Positions 24,023 through 36,573 of a stretch of 64,000 nucleotides of DNA are shown here, in pieces. How positions within the stretch are numbered: position 1 is the first letter of the stretch; each line of letters opens with the position of its first letter. Made by a program: the position numbers and the translations under genes. The notes beneath the pieces are model-generated. The model ran no database searches. It was not told the origin of the DNA and saw only the letters and a program-made list of their open reading frames with translations. The DNA is from Paramecium pentaurelia (taxonomy: Eukaryota; Ciliophora; Oligohymenophorea; Peniculida; Parameciidae): assembly GCA_905183005.1 (NCBI GenBank), contig CAJJDO010000018.1, positions 255,210 through 319,209 of the forward strand, in the 5' to 3' direction.

Positions 24023-25688
24023 TCAATAAAAACTTGTGCTAGTAGTAGATCTATTGGATAATTTAATTTTTGGTTAAAATGTACATTATTTAGCCTCTTT
24101 TTATTCTTATTATTCTTTAATCTATTTTATTTTTTATTCTTTAACTATATTTTCTTTCATTGCCTTTTAATATAAGGCAGCTGGACCTTTAAATGTTTAT
24201 CTTTATTTTGCTATAATCTCAGATTTTTAATTTAACTAAGGTCTAAAAGTACTAGAACTATCAGGTTATGTCTTTTACTATTTGGGTTATTTTTAAAATA
24301 GACGATTTTTATCAAAAACACTCATTTTTTCAATTATATCAAGACATTTTGCTGTCCATGTTTCTATATTTAATAATATATCCAACTTTTCTAATTATAA
24401 AATGACTGGCTGTAATAGTTCTAAAGCTTCTGTTGGCAATTCTTCGAGATAAATATTTTGAGCACTAATCAATCCATCATTATCAGAATCCATTAATTTA
24501 AAATATTCTTCTAATTTCTTTCTTCTCATTTATTAAACTATTTAATTAGATCTATCAGTTTAGATTGATTTACTTAAATCATCATATTCAAATTAGATTA
24601 TTGATTCTTCATTTAAAGATTTTTATTATTAATAAAGGTATTCTCCAATATTAAGTCCACCTCTAGATCTATTGGCACTATGAACTTATGGTTGAAATAG
24701 TTTTTATCCACTTTTATCATCATACATTAGAGATTCTTCAATATCTTATTTTAATTTATCTTCTTTAATCTTTTTTTACATTTCCATTCTTTCTAAAAAA
24801 GGTAGATATTATTTATTTTAAGATTTATTTGGAGTTACACTCCTTTTTGTTAACTAGGTTTGTGATTCTTAAATAATAGAAGTTTAAGATTTATCATTAG
24901 CTTTTCTTTTTTTAGCTTAATTGTATAATTAATCAAATTTAGTCATACTTACATCTTTCTTAATAATTTCCTCGCATATTTTTTAGGAGCTATATAAAAA
25001 ATTATAATTACATTTTATTAATCTCAGGTCTGAAAGAACATTCTCTTGAAGTTTCATTTAAAAGTTATTATTCTGCTTTTTTTTTTTATTCTTATAATTA
25101 TTATCCATATTTCATTAAGTAATATTCTGGAGTATTATTTCTGTTTTATCTTATTGTACTAACAATTTTTAATGTATTTTAATTGAGTTTTGGTTTGAAT
25201 GTTGCTTCTCTAATAGATTCTTCTTCTTTTAAAATTCTCTGCTTTTAGATTGCATTTTTCTTATAGTTCATATACTTAACTTATTTCTCATAGATATCAG
25301 TTTTTTTTATGCCATTTTATGATTTGTTTAAGTTATCATTCTTATTTTCCTTCTTTTCCTAATTAACTTATTTTATTTATTTGATTGCTTAATCTTGTAG
25401 AGGTTTATTAGTATTAGTGTTACTTATCTAAGTGGATTAATTTACGAAGCTAAAATAATTTTCCTTTTCATTCAGATTCAATTTAATATTTTGAGCAATA
25501 ACATCTTTTATTTCATCCTTTAGATGATGCTTCTCACAAAATTGACTAGCCTTAACTTCAATATCATCTCCCTCATACAAATAGATAATGTCATGTTCAT
25601 TTTATCCAAGTTAAATTGTCAACTCCAACAATAATTTTCTGTTATCTAATAATCCTAGTTCGGCTAGCAAACTTTCTTAATCAATCAT
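24023..25688 (-). CDS. Protein with repeated FxP(K/Q/E) motifs and an EF-hand-like loop
   Basis: One 22-nt intron leaves 548 codons. The N-terminus reads like a small ubiquitin-like or PB1-type fold (IIYLYEGDDIEVKASQFCEK). Short motifs then recur through a disordered, Lys/Gln-rich body: ATFKPKLN, CSFRPEINK, STFRPQLNQ and CTFQPKIKL. A helix-loop-helix with the acidic loop of an EF-hand (KLMDSDNDGLISAQNI) lies near residue 380. This arrangement occurs in uncharacterised proteins of ciliated protists. A cytoskeletal or ciliary role is inferred, and calcium binding only from the DSDNDG loop. Confidence 0.7.
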
Positions 25689-26600
25689 ACAAGAATTCGT
25701 TAAAATAATTAAAATTATATTATATGAACATTCAGATACATTAAAATTCATAGGATTTCTATTTTCTTGTTGGTAAACTTAAAAGGGCATTTGAAATTAA
25801 ATAGTCAAAAGTTATCTTATCTTTCAAATCCCTAAAAATTTTAATTTTATATCTAAATATTTAAATATTTATTTTATAATATATGACCTATTTTTAAGAT
25901 TAAATTGTTTAAAATCAAATGAGAGATATATCAAAAATTCAATAATTTTAAATGCAAAAAGTTTTATTTTGATTATTGATGAATAATAATTCAAATTTAA
26001 TTATTGAAGCTTAATATGATATTTTTGTTCTGACTCTAGAAAATTTTATTGATTGGTGATGAATAATTTAGAAAAATTCACAGATTGAATTTTTGTACAA
26101 TTATATAATTGTCAATTGAAATAAACAGTTTTTAATTAGAAGATTTTTGAATTAGTAAAAATATAATAAGTTAATATAAAATCAACTATGATAAATGATT
26201 TATTAGCTTTTAATTCAAAAACTTTTAGGTGAAGATATAAAACAAAATAAAGTGATAGAAAATTTTATTATAAGATATACAATTTTTTTTAAAATCTCAA
26301 AGTATGGTAAAATGATATTTTTAGAAATTAAGGATAACATTATTGATTTATTGCTGAATTTTAAAAGCAAAAGAAAGATTCCTTAGAAATAGTATGTAAA
26401 AAAATAAATTAGTGAAATTATAATAATAACAATCTATTTAATAACAAATTTAAAATATTTATACCTATTTTTTTATTTAAAACAATCTAATAACGATTAT
26501 CTCTAATTCCAGAAAGCCTTGTAAAAACTCAAAAGATCCATTTTAAGTGTAATCTTAAAGACTTGTATATACATGTAATATTTATTATATTATTTTTTAT
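25689..26600. other. Gene-poor stretch
   Basis: About 900 bases with short open frames only. TGA codons are frequent in all plus frames, and the minus strand shows no family I recognise. It separates two minus-strand genes and may hold the promoter of the FxP-motif gene at its left edge. Confidence 0.35.
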
Positions 26601-27786
26601 TCACCATCCTTGAAAATAATTTTAATTAGGTTCATTTTTAATCTGTTTTTGAATATTGGTTGGTTATTCTTCAGCTACAATTTTAAAAATAGTTTCGCTT
26701 TTTTTATAGATTAATTTTTATACTTAGGATTTGGTTGAAATATAGGTTTTAATTTTTTTTGCTCCAATTCCTTCCAATTAATATCTTTAAACCACTTATG
26801 CATTTTGATATCATTGAAACCTCCTTTCAGATTTCCTAGCCTATTCATATAGTTTGGTTACAATAATCCACTCACCAAACTCTTTGCTTCTCTATATAAA
26901 AAGGAATTATAATTATTTACTATGAAAAATTTTAGGTGAATTAATACTCCCCTTTTACTTTTGCAAAACACTGTTAACTAATATCCTCACTAAAAGGGAA
27001 TTTTCCTTCCAACATTTAATAAATCAAAATTCCTAAAGAATAAAAATCAACTGGTTTCCAATGCCCTTAAGTTATATAATTATTAGTTTTTATACCCTCA
27101 GTTTACATAACTTCTGGAGGTAGATAATTTAAGTTGCATATAAAAGTGTAGGTCCTCTTTTTAGTTTATTTTGCATATGAAAAATTATCTAATTTTATAT
27201 AACCATCAGATCCAATCAAAATTAATTCTGCATCTACACCTCGATATAGTATATCTTTTGTATGCAAATACTCAAGCGCTAGAACAACTTAAGCTGCATA
27301 AAATCTAATTTTATTTTACAAACTTACACTGCCAAATTGTTTTCCAATTTATTTTTGATAGAGATCAGTGACCTAAGTGATCCATAATTCATATTCTCTT
27401 GAATTAGATATAGATTCCTTTAATCCTAACATGTTCCTAGCATTTTAATCTAATATAAAAATTTATGTACTATGAAAGGATGATTTGTAATAGATAAGAT
27501 ATTCTTTTCATTCAGAGCTAGAGCCTTTACACGTTCTATTCCTAAATCAGTAGATTTTGAGTTATATTTTATGATTGCTAATGGCGGATCTTCAGTTTTT
27601 TCTATAACATATTAATATATTAATATATTAACATTTTGAGTATTCTTTTATTATTACTAACTTGCCAGTCTTTTTGTTTTTAGCTTATTTTTATATAAAA
27701 TGACTCTCTGTTTCAGAAAAAAATTAAACTAAAATTTCATAATCTTCAATTTTTGGTTTAGTCTCTTAAAGTGCTTTCTAATCCAT
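26601..27786 (-). CDS. PKA-type (AGC) pseudokinase
   Basis: Removing four introns (31, 23, 29 and 26 nt) yields 359 codons exactly and an AGC-family kinase fold. The VAIK lysine survives (LAIIKYNSK) and the alpha-C helix is visible (LALNEKNILSITNHPFIV). PPE and the C-lobe are present (NYLPPEVM, WKPVDFYSLGILIYQMLEG). The catalytic loop YRDLKPEN has become YRGVDAEL and DFG has become NFS (KLDNFSYAK), so catalytic Asp, Lys and Asn and the metal-binding Asp are all lost; the Gly loop is also missing. The C-tail ends NYFQGW, like the hydrophobic end of PKA catalytic subunits. It is presumably a non-catalytic regulator, or a decoy of a real PKA. Confidence 0.75.
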
Positions 27787-28239
27787 TTTAATGTGTTATT
27801 AATAAAATAAATTTAATAATCAAATTAATATCCTCTGAGATCTGTTTATCAATTATATACTTATATTCAATCAATTTTCTATTAATTTAATAATATTAAT
27901 TTTACAATTCTATTATTATCACACCATAATAATAATAAAAAAATATAAAATAATTTACTTTATAAGTTAATCCAATAGCAATCAAAATTGATTTAGTTAC
28001 TTTATGTATTAAAATTCTTTAATACCAAGATACTCTATTGAATAAATTACAATTCTATTAAAATGAAAAACTAAAAATATCATGACAAAATGTTCTTAAG
28101 AGCGAGTGTTGCGATCATATAAATAAAATTAATCAATCGAAAAATTTCTAAAGAATATGTTTGAAGTCTACCAAAATTTTCATAAATTATTCTATCATAA
28201 AATACATAAATCCTTATAAATGAAATAATAGAACTATAA
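27787..28239. other. Non-coding stretch beside the pseudokinase start
   Basis: About 450 bases upstream of the minus-strand pseudokinase. No coding texture is seen. The right part may be decayed 3' flank of the MORN-gene relic, since its sequence partly tracks the flank after 6171. Confidence 0.3.
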
Positions 28240-29140
28240 GTTTAAATATTCCTTTTCTACAGAATCTGAATTAGAATGGGAATAAACCTAAATATGAAAT
28301 TAAAGATTTATTGCAATTAATATAATAATTAAATTTAAAGTAATAATATTTCTTGATTTAAATAATTAATTTATTCAAAATTAATCAAATATATTGCAAA
28401 CATTATTTTTAGATTAACCTTTTTTCCATTTAACATTTACTTTAATAGTTAAAAGTTCATTACCAAATTTTTTTTTTCAATTTTACCTTATTCATTTTTT
28501 TTAATGAATTCCATTTTATATTATAATAAAATATTTATTATTCTCCAAAATATTAAAAACTATTATTTATTTAACAGTTATTACTAAAAGTTTTGATATA
28601 TCAAAATTAAATAAAGATTTACTTAATCAACTTTCCTTTTTGTTTTTCATTATCTGTTAATTTTATATTAGTTTGTGCATTAGGTTCTTATATAGTAATA
28701 CTTTCTAAAAAATAATTGTAATCACAATTTTAGAAGACAAAAAAATTTTATATCTTTGATTTATCTAAATTAATTTTTCCAACTTTTCTTTTTTTATTAA
28801 ACTGTAAAAATTCAATTTTTATTGAAATTTTTCTGCTTTAGATTTTAGCAGTTTGACATTTTTTAATGATGCAAAATTTTCTTAAAGCTTAAATCTAAAA
28901 TTTTTTATCAACAAACTTAGTTAAAATTGATGCTAGTAAATTATATTTTACATTAATTAGCTAGTAAAAAAATAATTTTGTATATTATCCTTAAAGTAAT
29001 TTACTAAAATAAAGACTTCTTGATTCTATCCTTCAATAAAATTAAAAAGATTTTTTTATTAATCAGGAACTGTAAAAAAGGGGAGATTATTTATATCATT
29101 ATAGATATATTTTGTAGGATAGGAATTTAACTGCATTAAC
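28240..29140 (-). pseudogene. Decayed paralogue of the B-box/MORN gene
   Basis: On the minus strand this segment matches the gene at 4251-6170 in order but with broken frames. Near 29,080 it reads VPDQQKNLFNF (compare IPDLKTIFENF). Near 28,640 it reads KLTDNEKQKGKL (compare QLSNNERQIGSV). At 28,380-28,470 it reads LLTIKVNVKWKKGQS (compare FLTIEENVKWKNGQS). The resemblance continues past the stop codon into the 3' flank (ATTATATTAATTGCAA, then the TTTCAT run). MORN repeats in between are largely deleted and several TGA codons interrupt. Homology in the non-coding flank indicates a segmental duplication followed by decay. Confidence 0.6.
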
Positions 29141-29707
29141 ATAGCACTTTTGAATGATTTAGATAAGGAAAATTTTATTAAGATGTAATTATAAATTAAA
29201 AATCATTATAATTTTTTCTAATTAATAAACTTATAATGACAAATTCTTAAAAAGTATATCAATGTTCAAATGATGTTAAATTTTTTCATGCATATCTAAT
29301 AAGAATTATAACAACCATTTAAAGATCGAAAATAACATAGGATCATTCTGAGCCTCTTTGTCCTCTTGAAACCTTTTTAATCAATCAAATCAATTAAAAA
29401 TTTATTTTTGAAAAGGAGTATGTCACTTAATCAAAATTTCTTTTTTATTTGTTAATATTTAAATCTTTCTTTATGTTCACAAAATTAGTATATAATGCAT
29501 ATGGATGCTTTTTTATTAATAAGATAAAATATTATCTAATCAAAGTATAAAATCAAGTACAAAGCTTGATGTATATCATCTGAACACTATTAAATCAGGC
29601 ATTGAATATTGCTCTATGAATTTAGTGTCATCTTTAAAATAATCATTTATAGATTCTGATTCTTTTAAGTTCATTAAAAATTTAACAGAATTATAGAACA
29701 ATATTAA
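29141..29707. other. Upstream region of the DYRK kinase gene
   Basis: About 560 AT-rich bases without a recognisable gene. The right end must contain the promoter of the kinase at 29708. Confidence 0.35.
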
Positions 29708-31364
29708 ATGAAGTTTGAACATAAAAAGAAATTCTCTGTGCATTTAGATATTTCATAACTTAAATCTAATTCTTATTTAAACTATCCTCTATCTACTAAA
29801 AGAAAGTTTGATAATCCCTAATCAACTAGAAAATTGGATACTTCACCTAAGAGTGTAAGTCCTAACAATTCATTTTTGTCTTCTGATAGGAAACTGCAAT
29901 AAAAATACCCTATAAATAACTGTAAAACTAATTCACTCAAAAGCATACTCTAACCCTATAAAATTAGGTCACCATCAGACAAAGAAAATCATCACAGTTT
30001 TTTAAGCAACCGAAGTCAATTAAATAAACTACCTCTCTTAACTGAATAATTTCTTAAATTATATAATTTAACAAGAAATGAACAAAGTGAATTGAATGGA
30101 CTAAAATAAGTATAAATTTATCATTATTTTTAAGGTATATTATTATAAATAACCAAAATGTCTTGTAGATTAACCTAATGGAGATTATTCCTATAATATT
30201 AAGGATCATATAAGATATTAATATGAAATTGTGAATCTTTTAGGTTAAGGCAGTTTTGGTTAAGTATTTTAAGTATTGGACCATAAAACGTAATAATTAT
30301 ATGCTTTAAAAATAATCAAGAATCAAGAAAAATTAAAGAAGTAAGCAATTATTGAAGCTAATATACTTTAATATATCAAAGATCATGATACAGATTAATT
30401 ATCAAATATAGTTAAAAATATTGAATAATTTACATTTCGAGGACATTAATGTATAGTTTTTGAGAAATTAGAGTAAAATTTATTTGAATTGATTTAAAAA
30501 TAAAAATTTAAAGGAATAGATCATGAATTAGCAAGAAAAATAGGTATTTAATTGTTGAATTCACTTAATTTTTTAAATAAACATAAGATTATACATTGTG
30601 ATATCAAACCTGAGAATGTTATGTTATTAGATAATTCAAAAAGTGGAATTAAATTAGTTGATTTTGGTTCAGGTTGTTTTGTTGGTTAATAGATTTATAC
30701 ATATATACAGAGTAGATATTATAGAGCACCTGAAGTAATATTTGGATTAAAATATGGTATTGAAATTGATATGTGGAGTTTTGCATGTTTAATATCAGAA
30801 TTATACATAGGAACTCCAATATTTCCAGGAGAAGATGAGATTGAATAAATTAATTTTATTATTGAAATTATTGGAGCACCTACTGTAGATTTTGCATTAA
30901 AATGTCCAAGAAGGAAATATTTCTTTGATGAAGATGGACATCCAAAGAAAAATATTAAATCTTATAGAAAACCAAATTCAGTTAGTCTCTATGATAAATT
31001 AAGGACTGAAGATTCTGATTTGGTTGATTTTTTACTCAGATGCTTTGCTTGGGAACCATAAAATAGATTGTAACCTTTAGATGCACTTAAACATCCATGG
31101 ATAATTGCTGGTCTTCCTAAAGAGATATAAAAATAACATAAAAAATATATAGAACTTGAAAAATTACTTCAAACATAGTAGACTCCATTAGTTTCACAAT
31201 TATGTTTTTAAGGATCAAAGTAAAATAAATCTAAAGATCATTATTAAGAGGATTGTCATTTTAAAACTAAGAAATAAATAAAATCCATACTGAATATTAA
31301 TACAAATATCAGTAATATATCTGATCCTAAAGCTAGTATTAAATCTATTTTAATATAGTATTGA
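29708..31364 (+). CDS. DYRK-family protein kinase
   Basis: This 543-residue kinase has one 25-nt intron. DYRKs are dual-specificity kinases that autophosphorylate a tyrosine in the activation loop. A Ser/Lys-rich N-terminus of about 135 residues precedes the kinase domain. All key motifs are intact: Gly loop LLGQGSFGQVF, YALKIIKN with the lysine, HCDIKPENVML (HCD in place of HRD, usual in DYRKs), DFGSGCF, and the DYRK activation loop IYTYIQSRYYRAPEV with its YxY. MWSFACLISELYIGTPIFPG and NRLQPLDALKHPWI complete the C-lobe. The upstream DH-box-like segment (DYSYNIKDHIRYQYEI) fits the DYRK2/Pom1 branch. Confidence 0.9.
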
Positions 31365-31644
31365 GTTGTCGTTATAATGATAAGCCTTTACAATCTGAAA
31401 GGTAAAGATAGAATATTGCTTCATCTATATACAAACTGCTATCTGATAAACCAAAGAGTAGGAAACCATCTTGTAATTGAAAATAACTTTAAACTTACTA
31501 CTTCATTTAAATGATTTTTTTTCATATATAATATTTGATTGGATTTAGATTGTTTTTTATCTTATTAGTTTATTATTTTTAAATATTCTCTATTCTATTC
31601 TAACTTTTATAATTAAGAATTGAAATTATTATATATATTTGAAC

Positions 31645-32083
31645 ATGAGTAATAAAAGAAAGCATAAGGTTAAGCAATATATAGAAATTGAAATTAATGA
31701 AACATATAAGGATACTCCAACTTCTAAGCATGGAGATAGTTAGAGCAACGAATTGGATTAAACTAATAATTCTATTCAACAATAAGAACCAGAATAAAAA
31801 TATAAATTTAATGTCATACCTTTAAAAGTAATAATTTATAATTAAATTATAGGTTGTGACATTAACTGTATTTCTTTTTATATTAGGTGTTATTTTTGTT
31901 ATTTTTGGATTGATATTTTTAATAAAGAATCCAAAAAAAATTCAATAATACCTTTCTCTCTTGATAGTAGGTAGTTTAATGATAATTCCAGGATTATATT
32001 ATAGTTGCTTATTAATTAAATTTATTAAAGCAGATTCTAGATCGATTTAAGAAAAGATCCTAAATGAACTTCCAATAGATTGA
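31645..32083 (+). CDS. TMEM230: TMEM230-like two-span membrane protein
   Basis: This 137-residue protein has one 25-nt intron at the start of the first membrane span. An acidic/Gln-rich N-terminal cytosolic segment leads to two hydrophobic helices (VTLTVFLFILGVIFVIFGLI and LSLLIVGSLMIIPGLYYSC) separated by a short Lys-rich loop. The second contains the PG(F/L)Y motif of the TMEM230/TMEM134 family. In animals TMEM230 is found on secretory and recycling vesicles. Length, topology and the PGLYY motif fit; orthology beyond the family is not proven. Confidence 0.75.
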
Positions 32084-32486
32084 ATTATAAAATAATTTTA
32101 AATTTAGATAAAAAATGAATTCTTAATATATAATGATAATATTCACATTTTATCTATGTAAATCAAATAAATTTTCAATTTGATATTTGATAATTAAGTT
32201 AATAAGAGATGTCTTTTATTAAATATTCAATTTAAAGTTGTATAAAATTATATTTTAAATATCATAATATATAATAAAATTGGGTTTTAGTAAGAACATT
32301 TAATATTCATGAATAATTACTAATTTTTGGTAACCTAAAATTAATATTTAGGTAAAATAAGAATTTAGATGATGAATAAACTCAATTTTATAATTAATAC
32401 GTTTTTATTGATAAATGCACTACGTTCCAATATCATAAACAGAGAGGCATATATCAAAATTGAAGCACAAAAATAAACAGAAGACC
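32084..32486. other. Intergenic region before the M16 peptidase
   Basis: About 400 AT-rich bases with no gene seen; it contains the 3' region of the TMEM230-like gene and the promoter of the peptidase gene. Confidence 0.4.
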
Positions 32487-35400
32487 ATGTTTATAATAGT
32501 GGGAGCATTACTAATTTGTTTAATAGCAATGTTGGTGCTTATTGTATTAGATGTTAATAGTATTGTTTTATTATATTAGATTATGTTAAGATTAACAGTA
32601 TATTTTAAATATGGTAACCATAAACTACAGTAGCAATGGTTTAGACATAAAGAGATGTAATATCTTCAAAACATAAACAAATTGATTAAGAATTATTTCA
32701 TCTTAAATCAATATTTTAAGAAAAGGCATATAAAGAGGCCACAAATTTAAAATTACCTATAATAGATAAGAATGAATATCAATATTTCACTCTATAGAAT
32801 GGATTAAAAGTATTAGTGATATAAGATCCAGAAGCTAAAATAGCATAAGCAGCATTATGTGTAAATGTAGGTTCATGGACAGAACCAGATGAATATCCAG
32901 GTTTAGCTCACTTTTTAGAACATATGTTATTTTAAGGATCAAAGAGTTATCCATAGGAAGGATATTTCTAAAAATTGGTAGCAGAAGGAGGTGGATCAAC
33001 AAATGCATATACTAGAGGAGAAGAAACAAATTATTATATGAAAATAAATAATGAAAGAGTAGTGGAAGCTTTATAAGTGTTTGCTCATTTTTTTATTGAT
33101 CCTTTATTGGATTCTAGTATGGTTGATAGAGAAGTAAATGCAGTAAATAGTGAATATGAAATTGCAGTATCAGGTGATTTATGGAAGATTTCACATTTAT
33201 TTTAGATTTTATCAAATAAACCAATAGGTAGATTTACAATAGGTTCATTAAAAACTTTAAAAGATCCAATGAAAGAATTAGTAAAATTTCATTCACAATA
33301 CTATAGTGCAAATATTATGAGTTTAGTGGTAAAATCAAATTATCCTGATATGGCCAAATGGATTAGAGAGTAAAGTGATTTTTCATAAATTCCAAATTTG
33401 AATTTGAAAAAAAGATAAAAATTACATTTACCTTTAAAAAAAACAGGTTTAATGGTTAAATATAAAACAAATGGAGATAAAAATTAATTAATTTTAGCTT
33501 ATTAATTGGATTCTCCTAGAAGTGCTAAAAAAAGCAAAACTTTACCTATGATAGCATCATTAATAAAATCAAAACATAAGGAAGGATTATTAGATTATTT
33601 AGTTAGATAAAAGATGGCTTTAAATGTTGATGCAGGTACATTTTTAGAAGGAAATGGAGATTTTACATTCTTTCTTATAGAAATTGAATTAATTGAAGGA
33701 GTAGATGAACTTAAAGTAGCTGAAACTGTTACTGGATATTTTAATAATATGTTAGATTAATTCTTTTAAGAAGTAGATAAGAATGAAATTAATTATACTC
33801 CATATTTAGAAGAAATATGGTAATAATACAAATAATTGCAATTATCACAATTTAATTATCTAGATAATAATCATTATCCTACTGTATAATAAATAGCTCA
33901 TAATCTAAATTACTATGATTATACTGATGCAATGAGTATTGAATTTTTATATGAGGAATTCTAACCTGAAATTATTTATAATTATTTGACTGAAATGCTC
34001 AATCCATCAAATATTATTATATTTCATGGTTCACCTAAATTCACTAATCTTAAACAATCATCAGAATTATATAGATTAGAATATGAAATAATTGCTCTAT
34101 CTAAAGAACAGATTAAAAAATTATCTAGTGCTGTTACTACTAAAGTTGTACTTTTTGATTGGATTAAAAGCAAATAATTACCATTATTATTACCTAAAAT
34201 TAATACATTTATTCCTAAAGATTTTAGTATTAAATCACTTTGTAGAGAGTAAACTTCATTTATATAAGCTCCACTTGTGTTTAAAAGCAAAGAAGATTGT
34301 ATTTAACATGAAAAAGAATATGAAACCATTAATCATTATCCTCTTATGATTAAAAGAACTGTAGAAACTAAGGCTTGGTGGAAATTACAAAGATAATTTT
34401 AAGTTCCTCAAATATTTACAGGTGTTATGTTTAATACACCTAAATCTATTAATTCATTAAAGGATAAACTCTTAATTTAAGTATTTAATACTCTTGTAAC
34501 TGATAATTTAAATTAAGAAATCTAAGAAGCTATAGATGCTGGATATCAATTTTAATTTACTCCAAGTATTAAGGGAGTTTCACTTGAATTATATGGATGG
34601 TCTGATAATTATTAATCATTCTTTGAAAAAGTTCTTTAATCCATAAATAATATAAAATATGATTCATTCTATTAGGTGAAATAGAAATTAATGATTTATT
34701 ACAATAATATTTATTAAGACAAATTATTCAGAGTAGCTATGTCAGAATATTTGAATTAAGTTGTTTAAGCTTAATATTATACATCTCAACTCTTTTAAGA
34801 AGAATTAGCAAACCTAAATTTGGAAAGTCTACAAGAATTTCATTAAAACTATTTCTCTAACTTTAGAGTATCATCTTTTGTGAGTGGTAACATTCTTAGA
34901 TCTGAAGTAGAAGATCTATTACATTCTATAAGGAAAGTTTTTCATAAATCAAGTAGTCATACATCAGAAGAACCTCATGTTTTTAATATAAGAGATTTCA
35001 CAAACAAAAATGTTGTTTTTCCTTTAATTCATAAAGGTGGTGATAATAATGATGTTAATGGAGTAACAATTAATTATTATTAAATTGGTCATAGAAACAA
35101 AAAGAATTTTGCTATAATGAATCTAATTCAATAATTCTTCCATAATCATGCTTTCTAATATCTAAGAACTGAGAGATAATTAGGTTATGTTGCTCTTATG
35201 AGATTCATTCCAATTGGTTGTATAGATGGTGCTGCAATAATTGTTTAAGGAACAGCATAAATGCCTTATGTTGTTAATTAACATATTGAAGACTTTTTGA
35301 AACAATTCCATAATGTTCTTTTATCATTAGCTGATGATTAATTAGATAATATAAAAAATGGAGCTGTATTAATTGTATTCTATTTTAGAAATCTGCTCTT

Positions 35401-35733
35401 TAAGAGAAGGATAAATCATTATATGATGAAAGTGCTTATATTTGGAGTTAGATCAGAGGTAACAATCTTTAATTAGAAGAGAAAGAGATTGCTATTGCTA
35501 TGATAGATGAAATATTATAGAAGGTATTAATTATTATTATTATTAAGGATATCATAGAGTTTTATGAAAAATATTTTATTAAATAATAAAATAAGTTAAG
35601 TTTATAAATTTATGGTAAAGGTTTGAGTGAATAATTTAATTAAGTTAAAGACAATTTATTAGATAAGGAATAGATTATTGAATTGAAAACTCTTAATGAA
35701 TTTAAATGTGCTTATACCTTAAATAATTTATGA
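32487..35733 (+). CDS. Membrane-anchored M16 metallopeptidase (insulysin-like)
   Basis: Introns of 20, 23 and probably 24 nt leave about 1,060 codons. An N-terminal hydrophobic anchor (VGALLICLIAMLVLIVLD) is followed by a full M16A-type peptidase. The inverted zinc motif HxxEH is present (LAHFLEHMLF), and a downstream acidic cluster carries the third ligand (REVNAVNSEYEIA). The rest has the size and order of the four insulysin domains, including a late LRTERQLGYVALMRF segment equivalent to the conserved RxxxxLGYxV region. The anchor suggests a secretory or surface location, unlike cytosolic insulysin. Start 32487 is chosen because it places the anchor first. Confidence 0.88.
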
Positions 35734-36014
35734 AGCAATAATAATAAATAAGAGATTATTAAATAAAAATATTTTTATTAAATATTAGCTATTTTATTAT
35801 GATAGTATAAATCATTATATTTTCTCCAAAATACTTTTCTAAAATTATTTAATAGCAATTTCAGTTTATGGTCTTAGTTCTAAATCAAATAATTTTCTAT
35901 AAAAATTGAATTTATATTATTACTTTTCATAATTCTTTTTATGATACATATTCCAAACTTATTATTCATTTTTACTTTATTTAGCTATAATTCCTCTAAC
36001 TTAATCATTTTCTC

Positions 36015-36557
36015 TCATAATAAGTGTTATTATATATACAATTTTTAAAATAATTCTTTTGCCCAATAATGTGTTTTATTTGGTCTTGGACTAGGAACTT
36101 CAACTTTAATGTTTTTCTTTTTTCCCAAATAAACATTTTGATGGATTGAATTTTGTCTGAACAATGTAGGTGATCTTTATTATCCATTTTCTTTTTTTAC
36201 TCTGAAATTAATGGCACTTTTATTTTGATCTACTTTTCCAAACTTTCTTTATTTTCTTTATTGCTTGATATTTTAAACATATAAAGTAAACTCCTTTAAT
36301 GATTCTACATTTTTTGTTGTATCTGGAAGTATAAGATCTGGTTTGTTTTATTAGTTTTATTTAGGTTATTATTTAACAGCTGACAAGTATTCGACTTCAT
36401 GATCAATAAATGGCTAAGGAATAGGAAACTTTTTAAATCTTTAGAAGTTTAGTTTAGATAATGCTATATGATTGCATTAATAAGTGTTATTTTCCAAATA
36501 AGTGAAGAGATTATTCAATCTCTATAATGTTTAACAAGGACTTTCAATCATTTTCAT
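36015..36557 (-). CDS. Hypothetical 180-aa protein, perhaps 3' part of the ankyrin gene
   Basis: A continuous 181-codon frame runs from ATG 36557 to TGA 36015-36017. The product is basic, Gln/Lys/Asn-rich and ends LGKKKNIKVEVPSPRPNKTH followed by YWAKELF. No domain is recognised. Its start lies only 16 bp after the stop of the ankyrin gene on the same strand. A single GT...AG intron of 49 nt (including that stop) would join the two frames exactly, so they may be one gene. Such an intron would be unusually long for this genome. Confidence 0.5.
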
Positions 36558-36573
36558 TTATAAATAAAAATAT

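Noticed and set aside
25060..25100. A suspected frameshift in the poly-T run of the FxP-motif gene
   Set aside because: Recounting gives eleven T; the minus-strand frame is then continuous and the gene is intact.
34024..34290. ORFs on both strands inside the M16 peptidase
   Set aside because: They are shadows of the peptidase frame, which is open over more than 3 kb and carries the family motifs.
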